From: Cyanophora paradoxa | Lineage: Eukaryota > Glaucocystophyceae > Cyanophorales > Cyanophoraceae | DNA length: 64,000 bases | Assembly (NCBI GenBank): GCA_004431415.1 | Contig: QPMI01000544.1 | Coordinates: forward strand, 111,917-175,916 | Reading direction: 5' to 3' | Shown: positions 42,995-52,873 of the stretch, piece after piece | Position numbering within the stretch: position 1 is the first letter of the stretch | Layout: every line of letters starts with the position of its first letter | Made by a program: the position numbers and the translations under genes | The notes under the pieces: generated by a model | Told to the model about the DNA's origin: nothing | Seen by the model: only the letters and a program-made list of their open reading frames with translations | Databases searched by the model: none

Positions 42995-45509
42995 TTAGCG
43001 ATGCATTCATCTCTAGACCAGAATTCTGCCGAGCAGTATTTACAATAGGGCGCATGATCGTAATTAATCATCACTTTGATTTGCCCTGGCTTCCTCTCCC
43101 CGCCTGGGCCCTCATGATCACACGCACGCCGTGACGCTCGAGTTGCTTAATAGGTCATTGCAACTGCAAAAGTACAAGATTCGCGAGGGGGCCTACGTAT
43201 ACATCACTACTACCCTGGCCCCGGCCCTAGGCCTCGCACGCTCGAGCTGCTTAGCAGGTCATTGCAATTACAAAATTAAAGGATTCGCGAAGGGCCCGGC
43301 GGCCTACATCACTAGGGGGGCGGGCCTAGCTCAGACGGGGGGCCCGGCGGGGGCGACCTCGGGGCGGAGGAGGCGGCGGGAGAAGTGGAGGGCGACGAAG
43401 AACAGGATACCCCCCGCCACGAGCCAGGGGAGGACGAGGCCCTCTCGCGCGAAGCCCCGCCCCGTCGCCGACCCCGCCGGCGGCGGCGGGCCCGTCCCGT
43501 CCCCGCCCCCGCTGCCCGCCGCCGGCCCGGGAGAAGTGGAGGGCGGCGAAGAAGAGCATACCCCCCGCTACGAGCCAGGGGAGGACGAGGCCCTCAGGGC
43601 CTCCCCTGCGAAGCCCCGCCCCGTCGCCGACCGGTACCCCGCCTGCGCATGCGGCGCCGGCGCCGGCGGCAGGCCCGTCCAGGGCCATGACCTCCGGAAC
43701 CTCCCCCCCCCCCCCCCCCCCCCCCTTTTGATGGCCATGGGCCGGGCGCCCCCCCCCCTCCCCCTTTTGATGGCCATGGGCCGGGCGCCCGTACGCGTGC
43801 ACGTGGCAAACCCTTGCCTATAGCTACCTGCTAAAATCGATCTCGCGCTTCATTAGATCATCGGATCTGCGCTTCATGCTAGCGCTGCAGCTCATGATCA
43901 GCGGCTTGTTAACGTTGCGGCGCGCGCGACCGCGAATTGGCCCTAGGCCTCGCACGTGATCATGACTACGTATATACGTATACAAATTTAAAGTAAAGTT
44001 GATCATGAGTTGAATTCGAAACTACTACTAGGCTAGCTCGGTTCACATATGCATGTGCAGTTGGCCCCTGGTTGCTAAGGAAACGGGCTACGATCATCAT
44101 CGGATCGCACAAATGGAGCCGGCGCCCCCCATGGCCATTGCCGCTTGTTTCTCTTCAAGCAACATTTCGCCCAGTTACCAGGGACATTTCGTTTTGGCCT
44201 AGGGTGGGCACCCGAACACCCCCCAAGTGGGGGAAGGCCCTGAGGGGAATTCGAAGGGGGTCCTTCCGAAGTTCCCAATTAAGGTATGCAATTTATTATG
44301 TCGCCCCGAAATTATGTCGCCGAATTCGAAAACGTCGAAAACGACATAATTTGGGGACGTCATAAATTCGACTCATAATACGACCCGCTACGTATACGTG
44401 GTACTCCCCCAAATTTACCGCCCGGCCCCATACAATTGCAAGCCTGAAACTTTCGTGCCGACATAATTTGAAGGCGTCATATTTCGCACAGACTCTAGAT
44501 CTGAGAGAAGGCTCGGCCGTGGGTTTTATAATAATTATAACAACACAAATTTGCCTGTCATAATATTGTGTATTACGGACCAATTTACGGTATGGCCCCC
44601 CACGGGGGGGGCCCCACCGTATGGGCCCGGGCCGGGCGCCCCGTGGGCGCTTGCGCATGCTTGGCATTGCTTCAATTTGCTTGCACTTGACCGCCGGGCT
44701 GCAGCCTGCACTGCGGCAGATTCAGATGATCTGAACATGAAGCTTGACGTGGGTCGTGGCCCTGAGAGCTTCGAATTAGTGAGGAAAACCTTCATGATTT
44801 GTTTTCATTCGAGCTCGAGCTCCTAGCACGGTGTTTTGGGGGGTGCCAACTGGTCCGGCCTTTCATTTCGAAACAGAATCAAGAATTCAACGATTCGATC
44901 AACAAAATCGACAATTCGAACAGAGATGTAAAATGCATTATGCATGTTAACGTTCTGTGAACTTCTCATGAGTCTGTCATGATCACAAATTCACAATTGC
45001 AAGACTCACAACTTCTGTGAGACGAGGACTGTCATACAGACTCATACTACTGTGACGTGCACGTGACAGCTGCAGTGAGTCTGACACAGATCTAGACTTA
45101 CTTACACAGTCTACTACTGTCTACTGATCATGATTACTAGTAATTATGAGTCATGATTCTACTGCTCAGCGACTATCCGATTGGTCTAAATTTGCTTTCC
45201 AACCGTCCGAGAGACTCTGAGAGTGCGGCGTCCGGTGCCGGTTAAAGCCCCGTTCATGTACGGTTCACGCCGCGAATCACGCGCGGTACCGGTTCAAACC
45301 CGTAAACTCCGTGCTGGGACAGCCTAGGAGGCTGATGAATGGTGGGCATTGGTGGCTGACAGGCTAGTGACAGCTAGCCTACCGACGCTACCGTGCTGGC
45401 ACGGTGCTGCCTACCGTAGACGACTTATATACCGCGCTGACAAAGCCTGACATACCGGTAACTACTGCGCTACCATATTACTGGAGAACCAGAAATATTT
45501 AGTGGGCTG
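42995..45509. other. 2.5-kb intergenic region with several local duplications; no gene seen
   Basis: No supported gene. Contents: a local duplication at 43,136-43,215 and 43,230-43,310 (CACGCTCGAG, AGGTCATTGCAA, GATTCGCGA, CTACATCACTA); a second at 43,379-43,475 and 43,530-43,635 (GAGAAGTGGAGGGCG, GAGCCAGGGGAGGACGAGGC); a third of TTTTGATGGCCATGGGCCGG at about 43,726 and 43,765; a C-run at 43,697-43,723; inverted ACATAATTTG/GTCGCC words at 44,297-44,475; and a palindrome-rich tract at 44,880-45,200 (CATGATCACAAATTCACAAT and related). Confidence 0.5.
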
Positions 45510-45680
45510 CATATTTATATCTTTTGCGTTCTTCTGATCGTGTCCCTTCTCGTGATCCCTCTTGATTCCGTATTTTGTGCTAGTTTACTGTATCTTTGAT
45601 TTGTGATTGCTTTGTTGTCCCTAATATCACTACCTACGGGGGGTTCGCCCCACCGTAGTCTCTCAAAAAAAAATTTATCC
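45510..45680 (+). mobile_element. 5'-truncated retroelement 3' end with poly(A)
   Basis: This copies 47,898-48,070: TTTTGCGTTCTTCTGATCGT, GTCCCTTCTCGTGATCCCTC, then a stop, TTTACTGTATCTTTGATTTG, the hairpin CTACGGGGGGTTCGCCCCAC with CGTAG, TCTCTC and an A-run. A short 5'-truncated body ending in a fixed hairpin and an A-run is what target-primed (LINE-like) retroposition leaves. Confidence 0.75.
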
Positions 45681-45867
45681 TTAGCAGAGGCTTTGCCCGA
45701 GGACGTGCAGCCCTCTTTACCATTGCCTCCTATTACGTTCTCCGCTATTCTAGATCCACAAGTTCCCGGTGTTGCGGGGACATTGATCACATCTTCTGTG
45801 GATGCCGATTTCTGTGTTCGGTATCTCGGTTATATTTTGGCGGGCATTTACGCAATTTTTCAGCTGT

Positions 45868-45910
45868 CTTTTTTTTTTTTTGGTGAATTACCGGCCACAG
45901 CCTCTAGTCT
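45868..45910 (-). repeat. Inverted copy of the GGCCGGTAATTCACC-poly(A) tail
   Basis: TTTTTTTTTTTTGGTGAATTACCGGCCACAGCCTCTAG is, on the minus strand, the same tail found twice on the plus strand at 48,655-48,685 and 48,706-48,744 (CTGTGGCCGGTAATTCACCA then A-run). It marks either a second insertion in the opposite orientation or one end of an inverted pair flanking the zinc-finger element. Confidence 0.8.
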
Positions 45911-46255
45911 ACTCCAGCACTGTGGGGGCGTGTACAGGCAAGGTGGGGCATGATCGATCGGAATTATGTGGAACGGGCGGGATTTGAAGGCGTGATTCTC
46001 ATCGCAGGGCGATTCGAACACGGAAGGCATGCATCGGAAAGCGTGTATGATAACCACACCGCTATGAGCGGGGGCTGTCCCGTGCATATCTCTCACCCGA
46101 TAATTTACTTGCTGAGCGGGTACCAGTGTACTCCGTTAATGCTCTGCTAAACCTGTGGAAACGTTTTCTGGATATTCTCGAGATTACGTTGCCTCCTGCT
46201 GTCGAGCGCATTGAGCTTCTTCGTTTACGGCATTTAGGGGAGGGCTCTGATTACG

Positions 46256-47946
46256 ATGGTTCAAACCCTGAGTCACGTGACCGCCCTAGCCCCCCTCAAT
46301 CTATTTTTGATGCGAGCTTCTTTTCTGTGCGCGGAGCTATCCCTCTACAGCGCTCGGGCCCCCAGCAGTCGCGGTCCCGGGCCCCCTGCAGTCGCTACCC
46401 CTAGGCCTGCTGCTACAGTTAATGGCGTCGGCGTGAATCCTCAAGTTCAGCACATTGCGAGGCCATCTGCTAGCGCTGATACAGCTTCGGTCCCGGCTCC
46501 CTCGAGTTCTCGTTTGAGCTCGTCTGCCGATGCTAGCGCTAGCGCCGCTTCTGCCTCCACATTAATATGCCCTATTTGTGGGAAGAACTTTCAGTCTTCT
46601 GCTGATCGTGACCGTCATGTTCGGGCTGATAAACATCCTGCTAATGCCCGTGGCGTTCGCCGACCTCGAACCCCCTCTAGTTCAGAGAATCCTCCAGATC
46701 CTGTGCCTCCTGCCCAGCGCCCCCGCCTCCAGTCTCCGGATCCGGCACCCCCAGTGCTTGCTCCAGCTCCTGCAGCTGCGGCTACATATGCCGAGCCCCG
46801 TCAGCCTGTTCCGACTTTGCGACGGATTCGCTCCCCTGCACCCTCACCGTCGCCACCTGCTCAGCGGCTCCGTACTTCCCTGCCCCCCCCTAGTCCTTCT
46901 CTGATACCTTCCGTTTCACGAATCCGCCGCCCCCGGTCTCCGTCGAATTCAACCTTGCCTCCCGATGCCGATCCGTCCCCTGTCCATGTGTCTCGGCGCC
47001 TGCGGCTTTCCTCTCCTGTACCTTCGGCTTCCCCTCTGGCTGTCCCGCCAGATCCACCTCGCCCGCCGGTTCCTGCATGGCCCCTTTGATTCATGATAGT
47101 CTTGTATCAATCTTCGCTTCACCTCAACTTAGTTTACCCTCAGTTGTTTTGCCGTCACCTCCATCAGATGCTTCATCGATGTTAGTTAGGAGCACTGGCC
47201 CCTCCACCTTCCAGTTCCTCGTGTATTCCATGCCTTCCCTGTACCTTTGATTCCGTTCCCTTTGTCGTTAGCTCTGCCTCTTCCTCCTCCATCTCTCACT
47301 GTTAGCCCTCAGGCAGTTCCGCCTCTTTATCTTCAGCGACCGTCAGACCGTATAGTTTTTGGCAGCGAGTATTTTGTGTATGGTGACGTTCCTCGTGTGT
47401 ACCCTTCTCTCTCTTCTACTTCGCTATATTTGCCTCTCCCGCCTGGTTCAGCCCCATCGTCTGCCTTCCCTGTCACTACTGGCTTGCGTTTCGCCCCTCC
47501 TCTTATACTGCCGATTCCGAGTCTGCACCCGAGCTCTGCCCTTTCCTCGTGTCGTCCCAGTTCCTCAGATTAGTCTTCAGCCGTCCATTGTTTTACCAAC
47601 TCTACAATCTCGATTCCGTTTAGACACTCCGCCAGCTTCGACTTTCCCCTCTAGTGGTGTCCTACGTTTCGCCTCTCCTACTGTTCTACCGCCTTTGCCT
47701 CCTGCGACTACGTCTTCTAGTTCTGCTGTTAGCTCTGTCTTGTCGTCTTCGTCTAGATCTTCGTCTTCGACTGTAGTTCCTCGTGCTCGTTCTCCTTATT
47801 TGCTGCGTCCCCGTGCTCCTCGTCGTTCTAGTGTGACTAGTACTTCTGCATCGACGCCCTTGAGCTCTTCTACTCCTTCTCCTCGTGCTCGTTCTCCTTA
47901 TCTTTTGCGTTCTTCTGATCGTGTCCCTTCTCGTGATCCCTCTTGA
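46256..47946 (+). pseudogene. Retroelement ORF with one C2H2 zinc finger, Ser/Pro-rich, frame-broken
   Basis: The first readable frame (46,256-47,089) contains one finger, CPICGKNFQSSADRDRHVRA followed by DKH, set in Ser/Ala/Pro-rich sequence with repeated RPRLQSPDP/RIRSPAPSPS-type motifs. After a stop at 47,089 the same composition continues in other frames, ending RSPYLLRSSDRVPSRDPS at 47,946. The end of this ORF is what is copied at 45,510. An N-terminal C2H2 finger is typical of R2/NeSL-type non-LTR elements, but no reverse transcriptase is visible, so this could be a non-autonomous derivative. T/C-rich composition on the plus strand differs from host genes. Confidence 0.6.
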
Positions 47947-48072
47947 TTCTGTATATATTTTGTGCTAGTTTACTGTATCTTTGATTTGTGATTGCTTTGT
48001 TGTCTTTAATATCACTACCTACGGGGGGTTCGCCCCACCGTAGTCTCTCAAAAAAAAAAAAAAAAAAATTTA
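47947..48072 (+). mobile_element. 3' UTR, hairpin and poly(A) of the zinc-finger retroelement
   Basis: After the stop: TTTGTGCTAGTTTACTGTAT, CTTTGATTTGTGATTGCTTT, then a perfect 10-bp-stem hairpin CTACGGGGGGTTCGCCCCAC with CGTAG (48,017-48,041), TCTCTC and about 20 A. The same structure ends the truncated copy at 45,680, so it defines the element's 3' terminus and probably serves as the recognition structure for its mobilising enzyme. Confidence 0.75.
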
Positions 48073-48750
48073 TAGTACTAAAAAGTTTTGAGCGAAGTAA
48101 CAAAGTTTGATGCTAGAGTTAGTTTCAATACTAGCTATAGTCCTCGTGCTCGACCTGTTGTTCGCCGTCGTTTGCAGTTCGATTGCCCGCCTCGACCCTG
48201 GCCGGCTTTAGTGATTCCTTTGACTGTCCTTTTGCCTGCTCTTGATCCGCCTGCTCCGCCTCCTGTGTCCTCCTCGACCTCGTGCCGTAGCTCTGCCCTT
48301 TCGCATCGTCCTGCTTCGCCTCCGCCTCCATGTCGTCTTGTTGTTCCTCTTACTTGTCTTCTTCCTGTTATTTATCTTTCTCAATTTTGTCCCCCGCTTC
48401 TTAGTGATGTAATTCCTTCTGATATTGATGGTATCTCTAGCTCTGGCTCTTCTTCGTGTCAGTTATCCTCTGTCCCTAGATCTGCTCGATTTATCGTCTC
48501 TTCTCGCTATCGATCTGTCTCGAGCTCTGTGTCTTTCCTTTTTATTGTCGATTTTGGCTCTTTGTCTTATCTTTCTTCGTGCTCTTGTCTTAGTTATTTT
48601 GCTTTTTTGTCTTTATGCCCCCTGGGCAGCCCCCGCAGTGCTGGTGTCTAGAGACTGTGGCCGGTAATTCACCAAAAAAAAAAAAAGTTTTATCGCTAGA
48701 TTAGAGGCTGTGGCCGGTAATTCACCAAAAAAAAAAAAAAAAGTTTTATC
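48073..48750 (+). mobile_element. Second retroelement 3' region with duplicated poly(A) tail
   Basis: A Ser/Pro-coding open frame (48,088-48,651) of the same style as the zinc-finger element ends in CTGGGCAGCCCCCGCAGTGC with TGGTGTCTAGAGACT. The tail CTGTGGCCGGTAATTCACCA with an A-run follows, then AGTTTTATCGCT. The tail unit is repeated once more at 48,706-48,750 with a longer A-run. 17,850-18,660 is a diverged copy of the body. Confidence 0.65.
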
Positions 48751-48811
48751 GCTCACTAAAGAGGCGGGGAGGGGGGGGTACCGTTCGAAAAGGCCTTGAG
48801 CGCGGGAAAGC

Positions 48812-50290
48812 ATGCCGCCCAAGCGTGTAGCTAAGCGCCAGGCGTCGCCGCCGAGCTCCAGCGATGAAAGGCCGGCCAGCCGAGCAGCCACGCCTTGGCC
48901 CGAGGCCGACACGACGACGGTCTATCAGAAGGCGCGGCCGCTGGCGGGAGCCTGGTCGTTCTTTGGCAGAGTAGGCGAGAAGGCGAGCGAGTCGAGCGCA
49001 CGTCTGCCGGAGAAGCAGATGCCGCCCAGCCGCAGCGCCGTGGCGCTGATCATGAACGACCCCGCGACGCTGCGCGGGCTGCCCGACCCATCGAAAGCGT
49101 CCAGCGTGAAGGAGGCGGAGGAGATCATGGCTGTGAATGCTGCCGTGCTCGCAGAGGAAGCTAAGCCGGTCCGCTCGCCCGCTCGCCGGCCGGCGCACGT
49201 CGCTAACTGCGCCCGCGCTCAGACCCCGGCCGCCGCGTCCGGTCGTGCCGACAAGGGCAAGAAGCACCAGACGTACACGGCGGAGGTGGCAACAGAGATC
49301 GGCAAAGCGTGCTCTGAGGGGCGCAGCATTGCGGAGACCCAGCGGCTTCTCGCGGCCGGCGAGCTGAAGTCGTACGGCTTGCCGAAGCTGAACGTCCCCG
49401 TCTCGACAATCCAGCGCTTCCGGAACGAGTACCGGGCGGCGCTGAAGCAGCAGTACAAGGACGGCAACGTTAGGCCCGTGCTCCTCGAGCGGCGTGCGCC
49501 TGGCCGCCCGCGCGGGCTCGCCCTGGCCGAGGATTGGCTGAAGGCGTACCTCGACCGCATGCGCGGCGACGGCGCCGTTGTCCGCGGCAAGACCATCATC
49601 GGCGCTGCAAAGCGAGTTTATAGAGCTTTCTCTGCGCTTGTTCTTGAGGCCCGCGCGCGCGCAGGGGGATCCTGAAGAAGCGCCGTCGGTACGACCTTCT
49701 CGGCCTGGTCAACCGCCACTGGCTCGAGTCCTTCAAGGATCGCCACGGTGCGCGCGCGCCGCGCAGGCGCCCGGCTCTCTCGCGCGCACATAAAGGCTCG
49801 CGCAGGGCTCGTGCTGCGCCGCGCCACGCAGGACGGCAAGAAGCTCCCGAAAGACTGGGAGGATCAGCGGCTGGACTTCCTGATTCGCGTCGCGAAGAAG
49901 ATGAACGAGTTCATGATTCCGGTCGAGCTGATCGCGAACATCGATCAGACTGGCGTCAACTTCATTCCCTCGCAGAAGTACACCCTCGACTACGGGGGGT
50001 GCACCCTCCCTTCGCCTCTAGATCTCTCTGACTGCTCGCAGTATACGGGCCTCTATGCTGCGGTGATGGAGCCCGAGCGCTTCCCCGAGGAGTGGGCCCT
50101 CATGATTCGCGAGGGGAAGCTCAAGAAGTCCTTCCGCCCTCCCCTCTCGATTAACCCCTTCGCCACCGCCGAGGAGATCGCAGCGTGGGAGTACGAAGGC
50201 GAGCTCGCGGCGTTCGAGGCCGCCCTGCAGTGGCACTGCCACTACGAGCTCGACATGTGGTATCCGCGCTGGAACCCCGAGGAGATCTGA
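48812..50290 (+). CDS. Tc1/mariner-superfamily (pogo/Tigger-like) transposase, probably altered
   Basis: Starts MPPKRVAKRQASPPSSSDER at 48,812. A helix-turn-helix-like region (HQTYTAEVATEIGKACSEGR, with SIAETQRLLAAG and NVPVSTIQRFRNEYRAALKQ) is followed by GRPRGLALAEDWLKAYLDRM, then a GC-AG intron (AA|gcgagtttat...GCGCAG). Next is GILKKRRRYDLLGLVNRHWL with ESFKDRHG, a 58-nt intron, and KKLPKDWEDQRLDFLIRVAK. The start of the DDE catalytic domain is IPVELIANIDQTGVNFIPSQ, where the D in NIDQTG is the first catalytic Asp. The remaining sequence to 50,290 (YAAVMEPERFPEEWALMIRE... to YPRWNPEEI) does not show the later catalytic Asp residues in a recognisable form. A TCTAGATCTCTCTGACTG word interrupts the region at 50,018-50,035. 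Either a decayed transposase or a domesticated protein. Confidence 0.7.
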
Positions 50291-50410
50291 GCTCGAGCAG
50301 CTAGGGCTAGCGGTTTCTCGACTTGTACAGTAACGTAACATTGACAGCAGCGATCTGCAGCGGCGGGGGCGCGGGGGGGGCGGGGGGGGCCTCCGCTGAC
50401 GCCCCCCTAG

Positions 50411-50412
<2 letters not shown>

Positions 50413-50459
<47 letters not shown>
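50413..50459. repeat. (TA)n microsatellite, about 23 units
   Basis: A perfect TATATA run just outside the virus-like region. Confidence 0.9.
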
Positions 50460-50462
<3 letters not shown>

Positions 50463-50579
50463 GGCCATCAATGGGCCAAACGCGAAAAGTCAACTCCGAG
50501 AGCTCGAGACTCGGAAGTGACGCTTGGATTGCGGAGGTTCTTATAACCGCCGCAACAGCTGTGGGGGTACCCCCTCCGA

Positions 50580-50690
50580 GGCTGGCGATCGCGGCGATCA
50601 CGACCCTGGCGATCGCGATTTTCTCCCGATCGCGACCCTTTTCGATCGCGATTTCGAGATCGGGGGCATTAATGCGATCGCGAGAAAGGA
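50580..50690. repeat. Cluster of GCGATCGC-type palindromes
   Basis: GCGATCGC, CGATCGCGA or GATCGCGA words recur at least six times in 110 bp (GGCGATCGCGGCGATCACGA, GGCGATCGCGATTTTCTCCC, GATCGCGACCCTTTTCGATC, GCGATTTCGAGATCG, ATGCGATCGCGAG). The spacing is irregular, so it is a motif cluster and not a tandem repeat. Confidence 0.8.
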
Positions 50691-50816
50691 AAAATCGGAA
50701 AAGGCCGAAAAGTGCGTTTTTCACGCGTGAAATCGATCGAAAACGAGGGTTCGAATCCCGGGCCCGGATTTGGACTTGGTCAGAATCTCGAGTCAAAATG
50801 GGAGAAAAATGTGACC

Positions 50817-50880
50817 TGGGACTTGGGACTTGGGACTTGGGACTTGGGACTTGGGACTTGGGACTTGGGAAGAGTTGGAA
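50817..50880 (+). promoter_or_regulatory. TTGGGAC heptamer array plus GGGAAGAGTT (copy 1)
   Basis: About 7.5 tandem TTGGGAC units (50,817-50,870) end in GGGAAGAGTTGGAATC, then GAGTCTGGACCC. It lies 48 bp upstream of the ORF at 50,928, in the same orientation. The same array plus terminal box recurs at 52,874 and, inverted, at 53,368. Position suggests a viral promoter or replication element. Confidence 0.7.
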
Positions 50881-50927
50881 TCAGAGTCTGGACCCAAAAG
50901 CGGGGAAATTTTCGGACGGGGAGAAAA

Positions 50928-51398
50928 ATGTCAGGCAATCTCTATTACGATTTTCCCTTTGAGTTGAATATGGCATTCGAGAGGTTGCGCGAGTTCTGGC
51001 GTTGGCACCTCACGGGACATGACATCCCCGACGTAACACCAGAGCCCAACACACAGGGCGTGCTTGAAGTCATCCGTCAATATCCGCGTCGATTCAATGA
51101 ATGGATTGAGTTCCACGCGACGAGCCGTTTCCAGAGCCTCCCCGAGGCCATACGCGAAAATTTCGTGAGGCTGGTGGGACCAGGCTACGACAACCCTAAC
51201 AATCATAGACCACGCCCAGCTGGCGTGACACGCGAAGCTCGAGAAGACCGTAGACTTTTCCGCAGGGAATTGAGAGAGGATAGACGGAGGCTTTCAATGG
51301 GGCTCCCGCAGATTGTGAGGGGGTACAGCCCGGATTACGAGACTTACCAAGAATTGTACGGCTTCGAAAATCCCTTTGAGAGGGTACTACCAGGGTGA
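50928..51398 (+). CDS. Hypothetical virus-region protein, 156 aa
   Basis: Intact frame starting MSGNLYYDFPFELNMAFERL at 50,928. It continues REFWRWHLTGHDIPDVTPEP, a basic stretch (EAREDRRLFRRELREDRRRL) and ends FENPFERVLPG. It is rich in aromatic and charged residues, with no membrane segment. No family recognised. It is the first gene right of the TTGGGAC array and one of the few unbroken ones here. Confidence 0.6.
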   Translation: MSGNLYYDFPFELNMAFERLREFWRWHLTGHDIPDVTPEPNTQGVLEVIRQYPRRFNEWIEFHATSRFQSLPEAIRENFVRLVGPGYDNPNNHRPRPAGVTREAREDRRLFRRELREDRRRLSMGLPQIVRGYSPDYETYQELYGFENPFERVLPG

Positions 51399-51735
51399 GG
51401 GGCCAGGGGGGCCCCTGAGGGTGTACCCCCCATCCGAGACTCGACCTTCGGCGGACGCACTCGGGCAATTTCCGTCAGGCCGGCTCCTTTTTCTGTCTTC
51501 GGTCCAACGCTAAATTTGGCTTTTTCAGGCCAGTTGGCAACGTTTTCCGTTGCGAACTAGCCCAGGAAAAAATTCGCCCACAAAACCGCGGTCCGCCGCC
51601 ATTTTGCCTCACTCTTGAAACGGGTTCGCCGCCTTCTCTCAGCCCAAGGAAACCCTGCCTCTCCGAATTTTCACAAGTCCGCCCTCACAGTCACCTCACG
51701 TTTTGCCTTTGCTGATTTCTTTTCCCTTTGCGCAG
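51399..51735. other. Intergenic spacer in the virus-like region
   Basis: About 340 bp with no gene seen. It is less GC-rich and free of the host-type palindromes. A pyrimidine-rich segment precedes the next start (TTGCCTTTGCTGATTTCTTT at 51,703-51,722). Confidence 0.4.
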
Positions 51736-52800
51736 ATGTCGATTCCCGCTGAGCTTGCCGAGGACTTCGCCTTTGTCCAAGCAACGTGGGCTAACTCCGG
51801 TGGCACTCAAGGGGCTACCCCTGAGATGGAGCAGCGCGCCGACGCTCTGGGGTACATCTACAATTATGCCATCTTACGCGCCACTGGCCCGAAGTGCAAC
51901 TTCTCCCCAAGTCCGCCTTCACGTCCAAGGCCAAGAAATCCAAGTCCAAGCAACCCAAGCCCGAGCCCCCGTCGACGTGCCCCCCGTCCCGGCTGGGTCA
52001 AGACCGCCAACGGCTGGGGCGACCCCAAGCTTTTCGCCGAGTCTGCTGCCGAGACGCTCGCCTGGGCCTACCCCCTCAAGTCTTCACGAATTACCCCCTC
52101 CGTCATCGTCGTCATCTGCCCCTCAGCCCGTCGCCGAGCCCGCCCCGAGCCCGCCGATGACGCCAAGTCCGAGGCCTCTGACGTCGAGTCTGACATCAAC
52201 GACTTCATCGACTTTGACGTGCCGATTCCATACGACTCTGAGTCGTCTTCTGACTCTGAAGGCGACAACGAAAACCCGACTCGCAAGCGCCGCATTATCA
52301 AGACCAAGTCAATCGTCAAGAAGAAGTTCATGGAGACTACGTCATTCACCGACAACTCCGAGCGCGTCAAGGACCCCGCCAAGGCACACGAGAAGGACTT
52401 GAAGCTCGGCGCCGGCATTGCCCGTTCTCGCGTGACGTCACACTACAGCGAGCGCCTGACTCAGCACGTCAAGACCATTGAGAAGCGCGTCCTCTGCAAC
52501 GAGCTCCGCAAGGAGTTGGAGCGCAAGCGGCGCCACGAGCGCCTTGTCCAGTACCAGATCAACAAGGCGCGGATCGCCGAGCGCAAGCAGAAGGAGGCGG
52601 CCGAGCTCAAGGCGCGCATCGAGGCTCAGCAGCAGCGCGAGGCAGAGGCGGCAGCGGCCTTGGCGGCGCAGCGCGAGCGCGAGCGGCAGGACTTGGTGCA
52701 GGCAGCGCAGTCCCTTCCCCGCATTCCCCTTAAGTCGGCGCCCGAGGGCCTCATTGAGTTGGTTTCCGATGACGATGACTCTGACTTTGAGATGCTGTAA
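51736..52800 (+). CDS. Hypothetical virus-region protein with disordered middle and C-terminal coiled coil
   Basis: Intact 354-residue frame starting MSIPAELAEDFAFVQATWAN. The N-terminal globular part (WANSGG...YIYNYAILRATG) is followed by a Pro/Ser/Arg linker, then WVKTANGWGDPKLFAESAAE, an acidic stretch (DVESDINDFIDFDVPIPYDS), a basic KRRIIKTKSIVKKKFMETTS, and a long helix (RKELERKRRHERLVQYQINK ... AQRERERQDLVQAAQ). It ends with an acidic DDDDSDFEML. The layout resembles viral scaffold or core proteins, but no family is recognised. Codon use (GAG, CGC, AAG) is even throughout, supporting a real gene. Confidence 0.65.
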   Translation: MSIPAELAEDFAFVQATWANSGGTQGATPEMEQRADALGYIYNYAILRATGPKCNFSPSPPSRPRPRNPSPSNPSPSPRRRAPRPGWVKTANGWGDPKLFAESAAETLAWAYPLKSSRITPSVIVVICPSARRRARPEPADDAKSEASDVESDINDFIDFDVPIPYDSESSSDSEGDNENPTRKRRIIKTKSIVKKKFMETTSFTDNSERVKDPAKAHEKDLKLGAGIARSRVTSHYSERLTQHVKTIEKRVLCNELRKELERKRRHERLVQYQINKARIAERKQKEAAELKARIEAQQQREAEAAAALAAQRERERQDLVQAAQSLPRIPLKSAPEGLIELVSDDDDSDFEML

Positions 52801-52873
52801 ATAGTATTGCGTCATTCCATTGTACATACTTGTAAAAATTGGCCGACTATTCAGTTACGACTTGGCGCGATCC

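Larger units (their letters stand above)
50291..50927. other. Junction between host-like DNA and virus-like region; no gene seen
   Basis: Holds a G-run tract, a (TA)n run (50,413-50,459), a cluster of GCGATCGC/CGATCGCGA words (50,580-50,690), a tRNA T-arm-like GAGGGTTCGAATCCCGGG at 50,746-50,763, and the first TTGGGAC array (50,817-50,870). I see no gene. Confidence 0.5.

Noticed and set aside
50580-50690. GCGATCGC cluster as evidence of cyanobacterial DNA
   Set aside because: The word is clustered at one place and surrounding genes are eukaryotic or viral; cyanobacterial genomes carry it everywhere.
50817-50870. TTGGGAC arrays as telomeric repeats
   Set aside because: They are short, interstitial, in both orientations, and always followed by the same non-repeat box; nearby genes continue past them.
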